64,000 bases of DNA from Candidatus Acidulodesulfobacterium ferriphilum (GTDB lineage Bacteria; SZUA-79; Acidulodesulfobacterales; Acidulodesulfobacteraceae), in NCBI GenBank assembly GCA_004195035.1, contig SGBD01000001.1:726368-790367 (forward strand), given 5' to 3'. The first letter of the stretch is position 1, and each line of letters begins with the position of its first letter. The translations under genes were made by a program, and so were the position numbers. This document shows positions 36,072 through 45,851 of the stretch, piece by piece. The notes beneath the pieces were generated by a model. The model had not been told where the DNA came from, ran no database searches, and saw only the letters and a program-made list of their open reading frames with translations.

Positions 36072-37277
36072 ATGGCTGATTTTTTAGAAAATATAGTAAG
36101 ATTCCATGCCGGCATAATTAACGATACACCATTATCTTTCACGCGATATCTATACGACAAAATTGATTTTAATGAAAGATTAATAGGAATTGTAGGGCAA
36201 AGAGGGGTCGGAAAATCTACTTTAATGCTGCAATATCTTAAAAAAAATTTTATCAATCCTGAAGATGGACTATATCTTTCTTTAGACAATCCTATAGTAG
36301 CAGGGATTAATTTGACGCTTTTTACAGAAGATTTTGTAGCCAAAAATGGAAAATTGCTTATTTTAGATGAGGTTCATAAATATAACAATTTTCACCAGCA
36401 TATAAAATCTATTTACGATTCTTTTAAAAAATTAAAGATTATATTTTCAGGCAGCAGCGAATTGCACTTAAAAAGGGATGGGGTTGATTTATCAAGAAGA
36501 GCAATAGTTTACAACATGAATGGATTATCTTTTAGAGAATTTATTAATTTAGAAACAGGTTTAAATTTTCCTGCCGTAAGTATAAAAGATATTGTACAAA
36601 ATCATTATGCCGTATCTTTGAATATTACAAATAAAATTAAGCCGCTATCATATTTTGAAAAATATTTAAATTATGGATACTATCCATTTTATAAGGAAAG
36701 CAAAAGTGGATATTTAATTAAATTATATAATGTTATAAATGAAGTGCTCGAAGGAGATATGGTAATCCTTGGACTTATACATCCTTCCCATATTCATAAA
36801 ATTAAAAAACTTTTAGATATACTTTGTGCATCTGACCCTTTTAAAATTAATATAGAGAAACTTGCTGCTTCTGCAGAAATAGATAGAAATACAGTTTATA
36901 AATATATTAAAAACCTTAATGAATCACATTTAATTACGGTATTATATCAAAAAGCTAAAGGATATGGGATAATGACTAAACCTGAAAAATTATACCTGAA
37001 TAATTCTAATTTAGTTTATGCTCTCTGCAATAATAACAGCTTGGGAACAATAAGAGAAATTTTTTTCATAAATCAAGTTTCAGCGGTAGTACAAAGAGTA
37101 AATAGCTATAAATCAGGAGATTTTATAGTTGACGATAAGTTTATTTTTGAAATAGGCGGAAAGAATAAAGATTTTTCACAAATAAAAGATATAGAAAATT
37201 CATTTCTTGCATTGGACGGAATAGAAATAGGCTATAAAAGAAAAATACCTCTTTGGCTTTTTGGATTTCTATATTAA
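36072..37277 (+). CDS. AAA-type ATPase with DUF4143-like C-terminus
   Basis: A 401-residue P-loop protein of the COG1373 type. Walker A is GQRGVGKST (residues 42-50), Walker B LLILDE (95-100), and sensor SGSSELHLKR follows. The middle contains a GLSFREFINLETG motif typical of this family, then a winged-helix-like part (IDRNTVYKYIKNLNESHLI) and a C-terminal nuclease-like fold region (GDFIVDDKFIFEIGGKNKDFSQIK). Base composition is more AT-rich than the flanks, and it is framed by truncated gene copies, suggesting acquisition. No ribosome binding site is evident. The family role is uncertain; links to toxin-antitoxin or mobile islands have been proposed. Confidence 0.85.
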   Translation: MADFLENIVRFHAGIINDTPLSFTRYLYDKIDFNERLIGIVGQRGVGKSTLMLQYLKKNFINPEDGLYLSLDNPIVAGINLTLFTEDFVAKNGKLLILDEVHKYNNFHQHIKSIYDSFKKLKIIFSGSSELHLKRDGVDLSRRAIVYNMNGLSFREFINLETGLNFPAVSIKDIVQNHYAVSLNITNKIKPLSYFEKYLNYGYYPFYKESKSGYLIKLYNVINEVLEGDMVILGLIHPSHIHKIKKLLDILCASDPFKINIEKLAASAEIDRNTVYKYIKNLNESHLITVLYQKAKGYGIMTKPEKLYLNNSNLVYALCNNNSLGTIREIFFINQVSAVVQRVNSYKSGDFIVDDKFIFEIGGKNKDFSQIKDIENSFLALDGIEIGYKRKIPLWLFGFLY

Positions 37278-37294
37278 AGATTTATTTGCTTAAA

Positions 37295-37340
37295 TTCCTA
37301 CCGTTTTTAAAATATTTAGAAACTCTTCCTCGGTTATTTT
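37295..37340 (-). pseudogene. Degraded fragment of the LRV gene's 5' end
   Basis: Read on the minus strand, this encodes ITEEEFLNILKT, matching residues 1-12 of the LRV protein (MTEEEFINILKT) with the ATG changed to ATA. It is a remnant lying on the far side of the ATPase gene. Confidence 0.65.
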
Positions 37341-37429
37341 TATAAATTTATAACGGCAAATTTTTATTTTAATTGCAATGTCTGAACTCAGGCGATTGCT
37401 ATTTTTCATATCCGTTTTAATTGGGCCAA

Positions 37430-37843
37430 TCAGCCGAATATCTTAAATATCCCCTTTTTTTCGGGTTTTACCAAAGGTTTGTACGATTCTAAATCGGCTA
37501 TATCTTCGGGTTTTTCAATAGAAACGATTATCCATGGCGGAGGGGTGGATATCGAACAGCCGCCGCCCGACATTCTTGGATGATAAATCTTTATTATGGA
37601 AGGGTTTTCTTTAGTATGGACATAAAACCATCCGCAAATCTTATCTAACTTTTTAATTTCTTCCATTCTTTCGCTTATAAAATCGGCTGCTTTGCCGGCG
37701 CCTAATTCAGCTTTCTCATCATCAAGCTGCGTATAGACATAATACCAGGATGAGCCGGAGTTTTTGACTGCGCCTATTAGCTTTTCGACATCTTCCCATT
37801 TCAAGAGGCCGGAAAAAGCCACGGTATCTACTTTGTAAGGCAT
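37430..37843 (-). CDS. Hypothetical cytoplasmic protein
   Basis: A 137-residue protein without signal peptide or membrane helix, and without a family I recognise. Composition is ordinary alpha/beta (VDTVAFSGLLKWEDVEKLIGAVK; GSSWYYVYTQLDDEKAELGAGKAADFISERMEEI; WFYVHTKENPSIIKIYHPRMSGGG). It ends with a basic tail KPEKKGIFKIFG. A good ribosome binding site (AAAAGGAG) precedes the start on the minus strand. It stands alone between the ATPase island and the PBP1A gene. Confidence 0.65.
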   Translation of the reverse strand: MPYKVDTVAFSGLLKWEDVEKLIGAVKNSGSSWYYVYTQLDDEKAELGAGKAADFISERMEEIKKLDKICGWFYVHTKENPSIIKIYHPRMSGGGCSISTPPPWIIVSIEKPEDIADLESYKPLVKPEKKGIFKIFG

Positions 37844-38059
37844 CTTTTTCTCCTTTTTTTAATTTTCTTTACGTTTATTCTGTTTTCATTTCGTTTTATA
37901 TTATTTTACCATAACATTATACCCTATTTCGATTATTTCGGCTAAAAATTTATGATTTATATTTATTATGTATAAATTACATTTTGAAAATTATATCCTT
38001 AAAAACCTGTTAAATCATTGCTCCTGCGCCTTAAACTTTTAAACTTAAAATTTATATTG

Positions 38060-38065
38060 TATAAT
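38060..38065 (+). promoter_or_regulatory. Putative -10 box for the PBP1A gene
   Basis: TATAAT within TTGTATAATG, 51 bp upstream of the PBP1A start. The -35 box is not convincing. Confidence 0.35.
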
Positions 38066-38115
38066 GTAACAATGTGTATAAAATTAATTAATTTAAATTT
38101 ATTTGTGGAACTTTA

Positions 38116-40488
38116 ATGTCCGTAAAGAAACAGGTAAATAAAAACAAACCTAAAAAAACGAAAAAAAAATTAATAGGGATAATAGCAATCGCGGCTTTCG
38201 TCTTAATACTTGCACCTTTTATCATTGTAGCCGTTCTTTATTTTTTGCTTTCATCCACCGTTCCCAATATTATCTCCCTTAAGAGTTATCATCCGCAGCA
38301 GGTGAATTATGTATATTCATCCAGCGGAAAACTTGTAGGCTACTTAGGTTCGGTAAACAGGGAGGTTGTTCCTTTTTCAAATATACCTCTGCAGGTCAGG
38401 GAGGCTTTTTTGGCGGCGGAAGATAAAAATTTTTATAGTCAGGGACCGCTCGATTATAAGGCAATTGCGAGGGCTTTTGTAGTTAATCTCACGGCGGGAC
38501 GCATTGTCGAGGGTGGTTCGACGATAACACAGCAGGTGGCAAAAACCCTTCTCGTTCCGTATGAAAGGACATACATCTGGAAGCTGAGAGAGGCTATTTT
38601 AGCTTACCGTATAGCAAATAATTTATCAAAAAACGATATTTTAGATATTTATCTTAATCAAATATACCTGGGCAACAACGCATATGGCGTTGAGGCGGCT
38701 TCCCTCACATATTTCGGAGTGCCGGTATGGAAACTAAACCTTGCTCAGGCGGCTATGCTTGGAGGGCTTCCGCAGGCGCCGTCGTTTTTAGACCCTTATA
38801 TTCATTTTAAAGATGCCAAAAGAAGGCAGAAATATGTTCTGGAACAGATGGCCAATGACGGATTCATTTCTAAGGCGCAGGCTATATCCGCCTATAATAC
38901 AAAACTTGTTTTTCACAACTACTTTAAATATTACGGGATTGCTCCATACTATCTTGCCTTTATCAAGCAGAGGATTATAGATAAGTACGGTAAAACCGTT
39001 TATAAAGAGGGCGGACTTAAGATTTACTCCGCCTTAAGCGCAAGGGCGCAGAAATATGCCGACGAAGCCGTAAAACCCGGACTTACTAAACTTTCTCACG
39101 AATACGGTTATACCGGTCCTCTTAAAAAGTTAAGCTATGATGAAATGCTTAAAAAAATTAACGAAAATAAAAACCGGGTAGAAGGTTTATACATAGGCAG
39201 TATTTATAAGGGGTTTGTTACCGGCGTTTCCCCTGATGGGCAGCTTGCTTATGTTACCGTCGGGAAATTCAAAGGGATTCTTCCCGTTAATAATATGAGG
39301 TGGGCATCCAGGTTTGAACGCTATGTTTATTTTGCTTATAGAACCGTTAGCAATGTGAATCAGGCCCTAAAGCCCGGATATGAAATATTAGTCAAATTTG
39401 ACGGCGCAGATAAAAACCATACGCCCATTTTTTCCTTAGAAGAAAAGGATGTTATCGAAGGGGCGTTAGTTTCGATTGACCCTAAAAACGGGTATGTGAA
39501 AGCCATGGTCGGCGGTTACAGTTTTAAAGATACTCAGTTTAACAGGGCGCTTTATGCCAAAAGGCAAACCGGTTCGGCATTCAAACCTATCGTATATGCC
39601 GAGGCTTTAACGCTCGGGTACTCCCCTTCTTCTTTAATAAACAACACTCCCGTGATTTATCCGACGGGGGTTCAGGGGAAGTATTATAAGCCCCACAATT
39701 TTTCGCGCCGGTTTACCGGCCCGACGACGCTTTTAATAGGACTGGCGCACTCCATCGATGTTATTGCCGTAAAGCTTTTGGAGAAGGTCGGTGTGGATAA
39801 AGTGGCGAATTTAGCAAACGAGATGGGTATCCGCCATGTCGTAAGAAACCTTACTATGGCTCTGGGTTCGTCAAGCGTCAGGCTTATCGATTTAACGGAT
39901 GCTTATACCGCGTTTTCTAACGGCGGAAAGGAGTGCAAGCCCATTTTTATCGTAAAGATACTGACGCCCGCAGGTAAAACCCTTTATCATAATACGCCTG
40001 TCTGTAAACAGGTGCTGACCCCTCAGGTTGCTTATGTTCTGACAAATATGCTTGAACGGGTCATTACAAACGGAACCGGCGTTACCGTCTCGAAAATAAG
40101 GAAAATTACCCCGTATGTCGCGGGGAAAACAGGTTCGTCAAGCCAGTACAGGGACGGCTTGTTCATGGGATACACGTCTTCTTTGGTAACCGGTGTTTGG
40201 ACTGGGCTGGACGATTTTCATTCGATGGGAAGATTTATGGTCGGGGCTATCACTGCCGCGCCGATTTGGGACGCTTACATGTCTAAGGCGCTGAATATTT
40301 ATCCTCCGAAGGCATTTAAAATTCCAAAAGGAGTGGTATTTGCGGAAATTAATCCTCACACGGGTTTAATTGCAAATTCAAATTATAAGGATCCGATTTT
40401 GATGCCGTATGTTTCGGGGACAGAGCCGACCTTGAGTAAAAAACAAAAAAAGATCAAAAACCCGCAGTTGTTTTTTGGACTGTTTTAA
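38116..40488 (+). CDS. mrcA: Penicillin-binding protein 1A (bifunctional transglycosylase/transpeptidase)
   Basis: Peptidoglycan synthase anchored by one N-terminal helix (residues about 20-45). The GT51 domain shows AAEDKNFYSQGPLDYKAIARA (catalytic Glu; the usual HxG is QGP), GGSTITQQVAKTLL, and LDIYLNQIYLGNNAYGVEAAS. A central OB-like insert follows. The transpeptidase domain has the SxxK serine in QTGSAFKPIVYAEAL and KTGSSSQYRD. The middle SxN motif, normally SxN, reads HSIDVIAVKL, with Asp in place of Asn. The 790 residues are normal for PBP1A. Monocistronic as far as can be seen. Confidence 0.92.
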   Translation: MSVKKQVNKNKPKKTKKKLIGIIAIAAFVLILAPFIIVAVLYFLLSSTVPNIISLKSYHPQQVNYVYSSSGKLVGYLGSVNREVVPFSNIPLQVREAFLAAEDKNFYSQGPLDYKAIARAFVVNLTAGRIVEGGSTITQQVAKTLLVPYERTYIWKLREAILAYRIANNLSKNDILDIYLNQIYLGNNAYGVEAASLTYFGVPVWKLNLAQAAMLGGLPQAPSFLDPYIHFKDAKRRQKYVLEQMANDGFISKAQAISAYNTKLVFHNYFKYYGIAPYYLAFIKQRIIDKYGKTVYKEGGLKIYSALSARAQKYADEAVKPGLTKLSHEYGYTGPLKKLSYDEMLKKINENKNRVEGLYIGSIYKGFVTGVSPDGQLAYVTVGKFKGILPVNNMRWASRFERYVYFAYRTVSNVNQALKPGYEILVKFDGADKNHTPIFSLEEKDVIEGALVSIDPKNGYVKAMVGGYSFKDTQFNRALYAKRQTGSAFKPIVYAEALTLGYSPSSLINNTPVIYPTGVQGKYYKPHNFSRRFTGPTTLLIGLAHSIDVIAVKLLEKVGVDKVANLANEMGIRHVVRNLTMALGSSSVRLIDLTDAYTAFSNGGKECKPIFIVKILTPAGKTLYHNTPVCKQVLTPQVAYVLTNMLERVITNGTGVTVSKIRKITPYVAGKTGSSSQYRDGLFMGYTSSLVTGVWTGLDDFHSMGRFMVGAITAAPIWDAYMSKALNIYPPKAFKIPKGVVFAEINPHTGLIANSNYKDPILMPYVSGTEPTLSKKQKKIKNPQLFFGLF

Positions 40489-40513
40489 TTATTTTATTTT
40501 AGCTATATAGATT

Positions 40514-40604
40514 CCTGCCGCCTTTCACCTGCAAAGGCGGCATGCACTTTTAAACGCAGGCAAAAGACGTGCAGAGCCTGCCCTCTTCAGAGCTTCTGGG
40601 CAGG
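40514..40604 (+). promoter_or_regulatory. GC-rich structured leader upstream of moaA
   Basis: Two clear hairpins lie in the PBP1A-moaA gap: GCCGCCTTT/AAAGGCGGC (40517-40541, 7-base loop) and CCTGCCC/GGGCAGG (40577-40604), with a possible TGCAC/GTGCA stem between them. It could be a structured 5' leader controlling moaA, or a second palindromic repeat family (a similar GC-rich stretch precedes cobA-hemD at 50556-50600). It does not convincingly match the known Moco riboswitch. Confidence 0.35.
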
Positions 40605-40633
40605 GGAACGACAAACGAGAGGATAAAATTATT

Positions 40634-41638
40634 TTGAATACGCCAAAACCTTTGATAGACAGCCATGGCCGGAAAATAACCTATTTAAGGGTAAGCATAA
40701 CGGACAGGTGCAACTTAAGATGCGTTTATTGCATGCCGGAAAAAGGGATTAATCCTTTAAGCCACAGCGAGATAATATCTTATGAGGATATTTTGAGATT
40801 TGTTAATGTCCTGGCAAATCACGGGGTTAATAAGATAAGAATTACCGGCGGCGAGCCCTTAGTGAGGAAGGGCTTAGTGGACTTTACCCGCAATTTGGGT
40901 AAAATAACGGGCATAACCGATATTTCCATGACCACGAACGGAACGCTTCTTGAAAAATATGCAGCCGAGCTTTATAATGCAGGACTCAAAAGGATTAATA
41001 TAAGCCTTGATTCTTTGAAAGAAGACAGGTTCCGGCAAATTTCGAGGATGGGCAATTTAAAAGATGTTTTAATGGGCATAAAGCTTGCGCAAAAAACAGG
41101 TTTTAACCCCATAAAAATCAATACGGTACTGATAAAAGGGATAAATGACGACGAGATAATAGATTTCGTAAATTTTGCAAGGGAATTTGAAATTAACTTA
41201 AGGTTTATCGAATATATGCCTATCGGCGGAAATATTACGGAAACTATCACATCAAAATGGATTGAGGAGAAAATAAGAAGCGTGTTTGACGGCTTTGAGC
41301 TGATTTCAGGGAACGGGTATCAAGCGGTTAGTAAAGAATATGGATTTAAGGATAGCAACGCGGTTATCGGATTTATAAGTCCGTTATCGGAGCATTTTTG
41401 CACAGGCTGCAACAGGTTGCGGCTTACGGCTTCTGGCAAACTAAGGCTTTGCCTTTTTTACGACAGCGAATATGACATTAAAGAAATTCTAAGCGTCGGA
41501 CGGGATGACGAAGCTATTTTTAACTGGGTTGCAGGTTTAATCCAGTTAAAACAGGATAAGCATAATTTTAGCGAAAAGGCTAAAAAGCCCGGTTCTTTAT
41601 TATGGGCTAACGATTTTATGAACGGAATCGGCGGGTAA
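40634..41638 (+). CDS. moaA: GTP 3',8-cyclase (molybdenum cofactor biosynthesis)
   Basis: First step of molybdenum cofactor synthesis, a radical SAM enzyme with two [4Fe-4S] clusters. The N-terminal cluster is CNLRCVYC in SITDRCNLRCVYCMPE. ITGGEPLVRKG binds SAM. The C-terminal cluster is CTGCNRLRLTASGKLRLC. The 334 residues are normal for the family. The start is TTG at 40634 with GAGAGGA upstream. It supplies the cofactor for the protein at 33095; moaC, moeA and others are not in the window. Confidence 0.94.
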   Translation: MNTPKPLIDSHGRKITYLRVSITDRCNLRCVYCMPEKGINPLSHSEIISYEDILRFVNVLANHGVNKIRITGGEPLVRKGLVDFTRNLGKITGITDISMTTNGTLLEKYAAELYNAGLKRINISLDSLKEDRFRQISRMGNLKDVLMGIKLAQKTGFNPIKINTVLIKGINDDEIIDFVNFAREFEINLRFIEYMPIGGNITETITSKWIEEKIRSVFDGFELISGNGYQAVSKEYGFKDSNAVIGFISPLSEHFCTGCNRLRLTASGKLRLCLFYDSEYDIKEILSVGRDDEAIFNWVAGLIQLKQDKHNFSEKAKKPGSLLWANDFMNGIGG

Positions 41639-41672
41639 TGATTACTAAAACACTGCAAGCAAAGGAGGAATT

Positions 41673-44108
41673 TTGGATCAAAAGAGTATTGTCGATATTA
41701 ACATAGAAGACGAGATGAGGCAGTCATATCTTGATTACGCAATGAGCGTGATTATAGGAAGAGCTCTTCCTGAGGTTAAAGACGGGTTAAAACCGGTTCA
41801 TAGAAGGATTCTTTTTGCTATGAACGAGATAGGCAATGATTTTAACAAGCCTTATAAAAAATCTGCAAGAATCGTCGGCGATGTAATAGGTAAATACCAC
41901 CCGCACGGGGATGCGGCGGTTTACGATTCTATCGTCAGAATGGCGCAGGATTTTTCCTTAAGATATCCGCTTGTTGACGGGCAGGGGAATTTTGGTTCGA
42001 TAGACGGAGACCCTCCTGCCGCCATGAGATATACCGAAATCAGAATGACCAAACTTTCGTCGTTTTTATTAGACGATATAGATTTCGAAACGGTTGACTT
42101 TGCCCCCAACTACGACGGTTCGTTAAAAGAGCCCGCCGTCCTGCCGGCTAAGTTTCCAAACCTGCTCATTAACGGTTCATCGGGTATCGCCGTAGGAATG
42201 GCATCAAATATTCCTCCGCACAATCTCATCGAAGCAATAGACGCAACGCTCCATTTTATGGATAATACAGGCTGCGGCATAGAGGAATTGACAGCCATAA
42301 TCAAAGGCCCCGATTTTCCTACGGGAGGCATAATTTACGGTCATTCGGGAATAAATAATTATTTTAAAACGGGAAGGGGGCTTGTAAAGGTAAGGGCCAA
42401 GCACCATTTCGAGAAATCAAAAATAATCATAACCGAAATACCGTATCAGGTAAACAAATCAAAAATACTTGAAAGAATAGCCGAACTTGTTAAGGAAAAA
42501 AAGATTGAAGGAATATCCGACCTGCGTGATGAATCCGATAGGGAAGGGTTAAGAATAGTTATCGAACTAAAAAGGGATGCCAACGAGACCGTCATAATTA
42601 ACAATCTTTTTAAACACACCCAGCTTGAGGAAACATTCGGAGTGATTTTTCTTGCGATAGTGAATAATCAGCCAAAAATATTAAATATAAAGGATATGAT
42701 ATCCCTTTTTGTGGATTTTAGAAAAGAAGTAGTTATAAAAAGGACGCTATTCGAATTAAAAAAGGCTGAATCCCGCCTTCATATATTGGAAGCTTTTAAA
42801 ATTGTAGCCCAAAATATCGATGAAGTCATCGAGCTTGTAAAAACATCCGATTCCCCGTCCGTTGCCAAAGAGCGCCTTATGAAAAGATTTAATTTTTCCG
42901 AAATTCAGGCCCGCGCCGTTCTAGATTTAAAATTAGAGAAGATTACAAGCTTAGAGCGCAAACAAATTATTAAAGAATATGAGGAAATACTCGACAAAGT
43001 TAAAAAATTAAGAGACCTGCTGGGAAGCGAGATACTTATAAAGAATGTTATAAAGGAGGAGCTTAAGCTTATAAAGGATAAGTTTGGCGATGAAAGAAAG
43101 ACGGAAATAGTACAGGAAGAAAACGAGGTAACCCTCACCGACCTCATACCAAATGAAGCCATGATAGTTATGATAACCGAAAACGGTTATATAAAAAGGA
43201 CAAAGTTATCGACCTTTAAGGCTCAACATAGAGGCGGCAAAGGGCAGACGGGCATTAAATCAAAAGAAGAAGATTTTGTCGCAAACTCCTTCTGTGCAAA
43301 TGCTCTTGAATCTATCCTGTTTATCACGAATATGGGGAATGCCTATAAACTAAATGTTTACGATATTCCTGAAACATTAAAATCCTCCAAGGGCAAACCT
43401 ATCGTAAACCTTCTTAATTTAAGGGAAAAGGAACTGGTTTCATCCGTTCTTCCTATTGCAAATTTCGATAAGGATTATTCGATTTTTATTGCCACAAAAA
43501 ACGGCCAGATTATTAAAACCTCGCTAGATAAATTTGCAAATGTCAGGAAAGGCGGGCTTATCGCAATAAGGCTTAAAGACGGCGACGAGGTCATAAGCAC
43601 TCAAATTGCCGACAACGCCTTAAAGAATCAGCTTGTCGTAATAGCCACAAAAATGGGAAAGTCCATTTGCGTGGGTATTAACGATTTTAGAACTCTGGGC
43701 AGGGGAGCGATGGGTGTCAGGGGGATCAGGCTTTCCAAGAATGATTCCGTCGTTTCTATGGATTTGCTTTCCTCGGCGGATGATTACCTTATAGCCTTTA
43801 CGGAAAAGGGCTACGGGAAAAAGACGAAGATGACGGAGTTTAGAAAACAAAATAAAGGCGGAAAGGGAATAATCGCTATAAAAACGGGGCAAAGAAACGG
43901 CTTTGTCGTTTCGGTTCTAAAAGCGTCCGGAGACAACGACATAATAATAATAACCTCCAACGGCAAGATTATAAGGATAAATGCGTCCGATTTAAGAAGC
44001 ATCGGAAGAAACACTATGGGCGTGAAGCTGATTAATCTCGATGAAAACGAAAGAGTCGTGAGCGCCTTAATCGCTTCCGGCGATTTAAAAGAAATAGAAC
44101 AAAAATAA
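41673..44108 (+). CDS. gyrA: DNA gyrase subunit A
   Basis: Breakage-rejoining subunit of gyrase, 811 residues. The catalytic Tyr is in [11 protein letters not shown], and [17 protein letters not shown] forms the quinolone-binding region. At the position of E. coli Ser83 this protein has Ala, while the Asp87 equivalent is kept. The C-terminal beta-pinwheel begins with the GyrA box QHRGGKG, which separates it from ParC. The start is TTG 41673 behind a strong AAAGGAGG. Separated from gyrB by about 38 kb; 35 bp after moaA. Confidence 0.96.
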   Translation: MDQKSIVDINIEDEMRQSYLDYAMSVIIGRALPEVKDGLKPVHRRILFAMNEIGNDFNKPYKKSARIVGDVIGKYHPHGDAAVYDSIVRMAQDFSLRYPLVDGQGNFGSIDGDPPAAMRYTEIRMTKLSSFLLDDIDFETVDFAPNYDGSLKEPAVLPAKFPNLLINGSSGIAVGMASNIPPHNLIEAIDATLHFMDNTGCGIEELTAIIKGPDFPTGGIIYGHSGINNYFKTGRGLVKVRAKHHFEKSKIIITEIPYQVNKSKILERIAELVKEKKIEGISDLRDESDREGLRIVIELKRDANETVIINNLFKHTQLEETFGVIFLAIVNNQPKILNIKDMISLFVDFRKEVVIKRTLFELKKAESRLHILEAFKIVAQNIDEVIELVKTSDSPSVAKERLMKRFNFSEIQARAVLDLKLEKITSLERKQIIKEYEEILDKVKKLRDLLGSEILIKNVIKEELKLIKDKFGDERKTEIVQEENEVTLTDLIPNEAMIVMITENGYIKRTKLSTFKAQHRGGKGQTGIKSKEEDFVANSFCANALESILFITNMGNAYKLNVYDIPETLKSSKGKPIVNLLNLREKELVSSVLPIANFDKDYSIFIATKNGQIIKTSLDKFANVRKGGLIAIRLKDGDEVISTQIADNALKNQLVVIATKMGKSICVGINDFRTLGRGAMGVRGIRLSKNDSVVSMDLLSSADDYLIAFTEKGYGKKTKMTEFRKQNKGGKGIIAIKTGQRNGFVVSVLKASGDNDIIIITSNGKIIRINASDLRSIGRNTMGVKLINLDENERVVSALIASGDLKEIEQK

Positions 44109-44135
44109 AACAACGCGGGTATAAACAAATTGAAT

Positions 44136-45164
44136 ATGCAAAAAGCTAAACCCATAGGCATAATAGGCGCAGGAAGTTTTGGAACGGCCCTCGCCGTCAA
44201 TTTTTCAAAATTTACGCCGCATGTCTACTTAAAAGCCAGAAGCAAAGAATTTGCCGAAAAATTAAATAGGGAGAGGCAAAACGAATGTTATCTTAAAGGG
44301 GTGCCGCTTAGCGAGAATATAATAATAACAGACGATTATGAAACTATTTTTAAGAACTGCCATATTATATTTCTTGCCGTGCCTTCGAATGCATTACGGG
44401 AGACTTTATTGGATATAAAGACATATAGCGGCAAGTTTAACCTTCAAGGTTATATTTTCGTGAATACGGCAAAAGGTTTAGGCGATAAGTCTATGGAACT
44501 GCCGCACAAAGTTTTTTCAAGAACCCTCGGGAATTTAATGCTCGAAAGATATGCGGTTTTAAGCGGCCCAAGTTTTGCGGTCGAAGTCTCTAAGCATCTT
44601 CCCACGGCCGTGTGCGTCGCGTCTTTTAATAAAAAAATTTTAGACGAATTAAAAAATTTCTTTAAAAATATAGTAAACTTTAGAATATACACCTTAGACG
44701 ATGTTATAGGGGTTGAACTGGGCGGGAGCCTTAAAAACATTGTTGCGCTGGCGGCAGGTATTTCCGATGGACTTGGTTTGGGCAATAATGCCAGAGCGGC
44801 GCTTTTAACGAGAGGGGTAATCGAAATGACGAGATTCGGCGAGGCTTTGGGGGCAGATAATATCACATTTACCGGTTTGTCCGGCTTAGGCGATTTAATA
44901 CTTACATCGACATCGGATTTAAGCCGGAACAGATCTGTCGGGGTAAGGATAGGAAAAGGCGAGAGCTTAGATTCTATTGTAAAAGATATGAAAATGGTAG
45001 CGGAGGGTATAGCCACGACAAAGTCCGTCCACATAATAGCTAAGGAGAAAAATATTTATATGCCGATAACGGATGTTGTTTATTCCGTGCTTTATGAAGG
45101 GCTTAAACCTGCGGACGCGATAGTGAAACTTTTGGAAAGGGATATAAAAAATGAGTTTGTTTAA
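44136..45164 (+). CDS. gpsA: Glycerol-3-phosphate dehydrogenase [NAD(P)+]
   Basis: Makes sn-glycerol 3-phosphate for phospholipid synthesis from dihydroxyacetone phosphate. N-terminal GIIGAGSFGTALAVNFSK, FVNTAKGLGD, SGPSFAVEVSKHLPTAV, LGGSLKNIVALAAGISDGLGLGNNARAAL and FTGLSGLGDLILTSTS are the family motifs. ATG 44136 was chosen; a TTG two codons earlier is also possible. It follows gyrA closely (27 bp) and is followed by a repeat unit. Confidence 0.94.
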   Translation: MQKAKPIGIIGAGSFGTALAVNFSKFTPHVYLKARSKEFAEKLNRERQNECYLKGVPLSENIIITDDYETIFKNCHIIFLAVPSNALRETLLDIKTYSGKFNLQGYIFVNTAKGLGDKSMELPHKVFSRTLGNLMLERYAVLSGPSFAVEVSKHLPTAVCVASFNKKILDELKNFFKNIVNFRIYTLDDVIGVELGGSLKNIVALAAGISDGLGLGNNARAALLTRGVIEMTRFGEALGADNITFTGLSGLGDLILTSTSDLSRNRSVGVRIGKGESLDSIVKDMKMVAEGIATTKSVHIIAKEKNIYMPITDVVYSVLYEGLKPADAIVKLLERDIKNEFV

Positions 45165-45185
45165 ATTTATAATTTATAATAAATA

Positions 45186-45348
45186 CCTTAATCCTGCATG
45201 AGAATTTTATATTCTGGATTCCCGCCTACGCGGGAATGACATAGCTGGTATTTAATTTTTAACCCAACGGTGTCATTCCTGCGAAAGCAGGAATCCAGTG
45301 TTATTAACTGTTGGATATATTAATATAGTTTCTATCACAGGATTAAGG
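45186..45348. repeat. Second full-length MITE-like unit
   Basis: A 163-bp unit with perfect 11-bp terminal inverted repeats CCTTAATCCTG (45186-45196) and its complement (45338-45348). It contains the same internal pair of hairpins (core 45214-45298) and the same TTAATATAGTTTCTA inner right part as the unit at 3867-4032. It lies between gpsA and the OsmC gene. Confidence 0.75.
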
Positions 45349-45375
45349 AAATGTAAATGACAAGGGAGCCTGATT

Positions 45376-45798
45376 ATGGGGATTAAATTAGAATACCTTC
45401 AAGATTTACAGTTCAAAGCATATTCGGATAACGGCAACGGCTACTCTGTTTTACTCGATACTTCAAAAGAGGCAGGAGGAAACGACGAGGGTATAAAGCC
45501 TACGGACTTAATTCTCGCCGGACTTGCCGGATGCAGTTCTATGGATATAGTTTCCATATTAAAGAAAAAAAGGCAGAATATAATTTCTTATAGCGCTAAT
45601 GTTAGCGGCGAAAGAGCGGAAACGCATCCGAGGGTATTTACGAAAATGGTTATAACTTATGAAATTAAGGGTAAAAATATCGACGAGCAGGCGGTAAAAA
45701 GAGCAATCGAATTATCGAAAGATAAGTATTGCAGCGTCTGGGCTATGTTAAAAAATGCCGTCGATATCGAGTGGTCATATAAAATCGAAAATATTTAA
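45376..45798 (+). CDS. OsmC family peroxiredoxin-like protein
   Basis: A 140-residue OsmC/Ohr-superfamily protein. LILAGLAGCSSMDIVSILKKKRQNI contains the conserved first Cys, and KYCSVWAMLKNAVDIEW the second Cys at the end. These proteins reduce organic or fatty hydroperoxides, here probably the YhfA-like OsmC subgroup. A fair ribosome binding site (AAGGGAG) precedes ATG 45376. Confidence 0.9.
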   Translation: MGIKLEYLQDLQFKAYSDNGNGYSVLLDTSKEAGGNDEGIKPTDLILAGLAGCSSMDIVSILKKKRQNIISYSANVSGERAETHPRVFTKMVITYEIKGKNIDEQAVKRAIELSKDKYCSVWAMLKNAVDIEWSYKIENI

Positions 45799-45851
45799 AA
45801 TTAAAAATAAGATAGGCGGAAAAAAGCATATTCAATGGTAAAGTTGTTCCA

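Noticed and set aside
36072-37277. ATPase as a new anti-phage defence system
   Set aside because: It is a lone gene of a widespread family, with no partner effector beside it; the nearby hsdM piece is a dead relic and not part of a system.
40514-40604. Moco riboswitch upstream of moaA
   Set aside because: Hairpins are present, but I could not match the known consensus, and a similar stretch precedes a tetrapyrrole gene; kept only as a structured leader or repeat.
44450-45034. Long open frame antisense to gpsA (194 codons); similar antisense frames over gyrB, korA, sucD, moaA and ahbD
   Set aside because: These mirror strong coding genes in another frame, have no family motifs and have low-complexity Ser/Leu/Phe composition.
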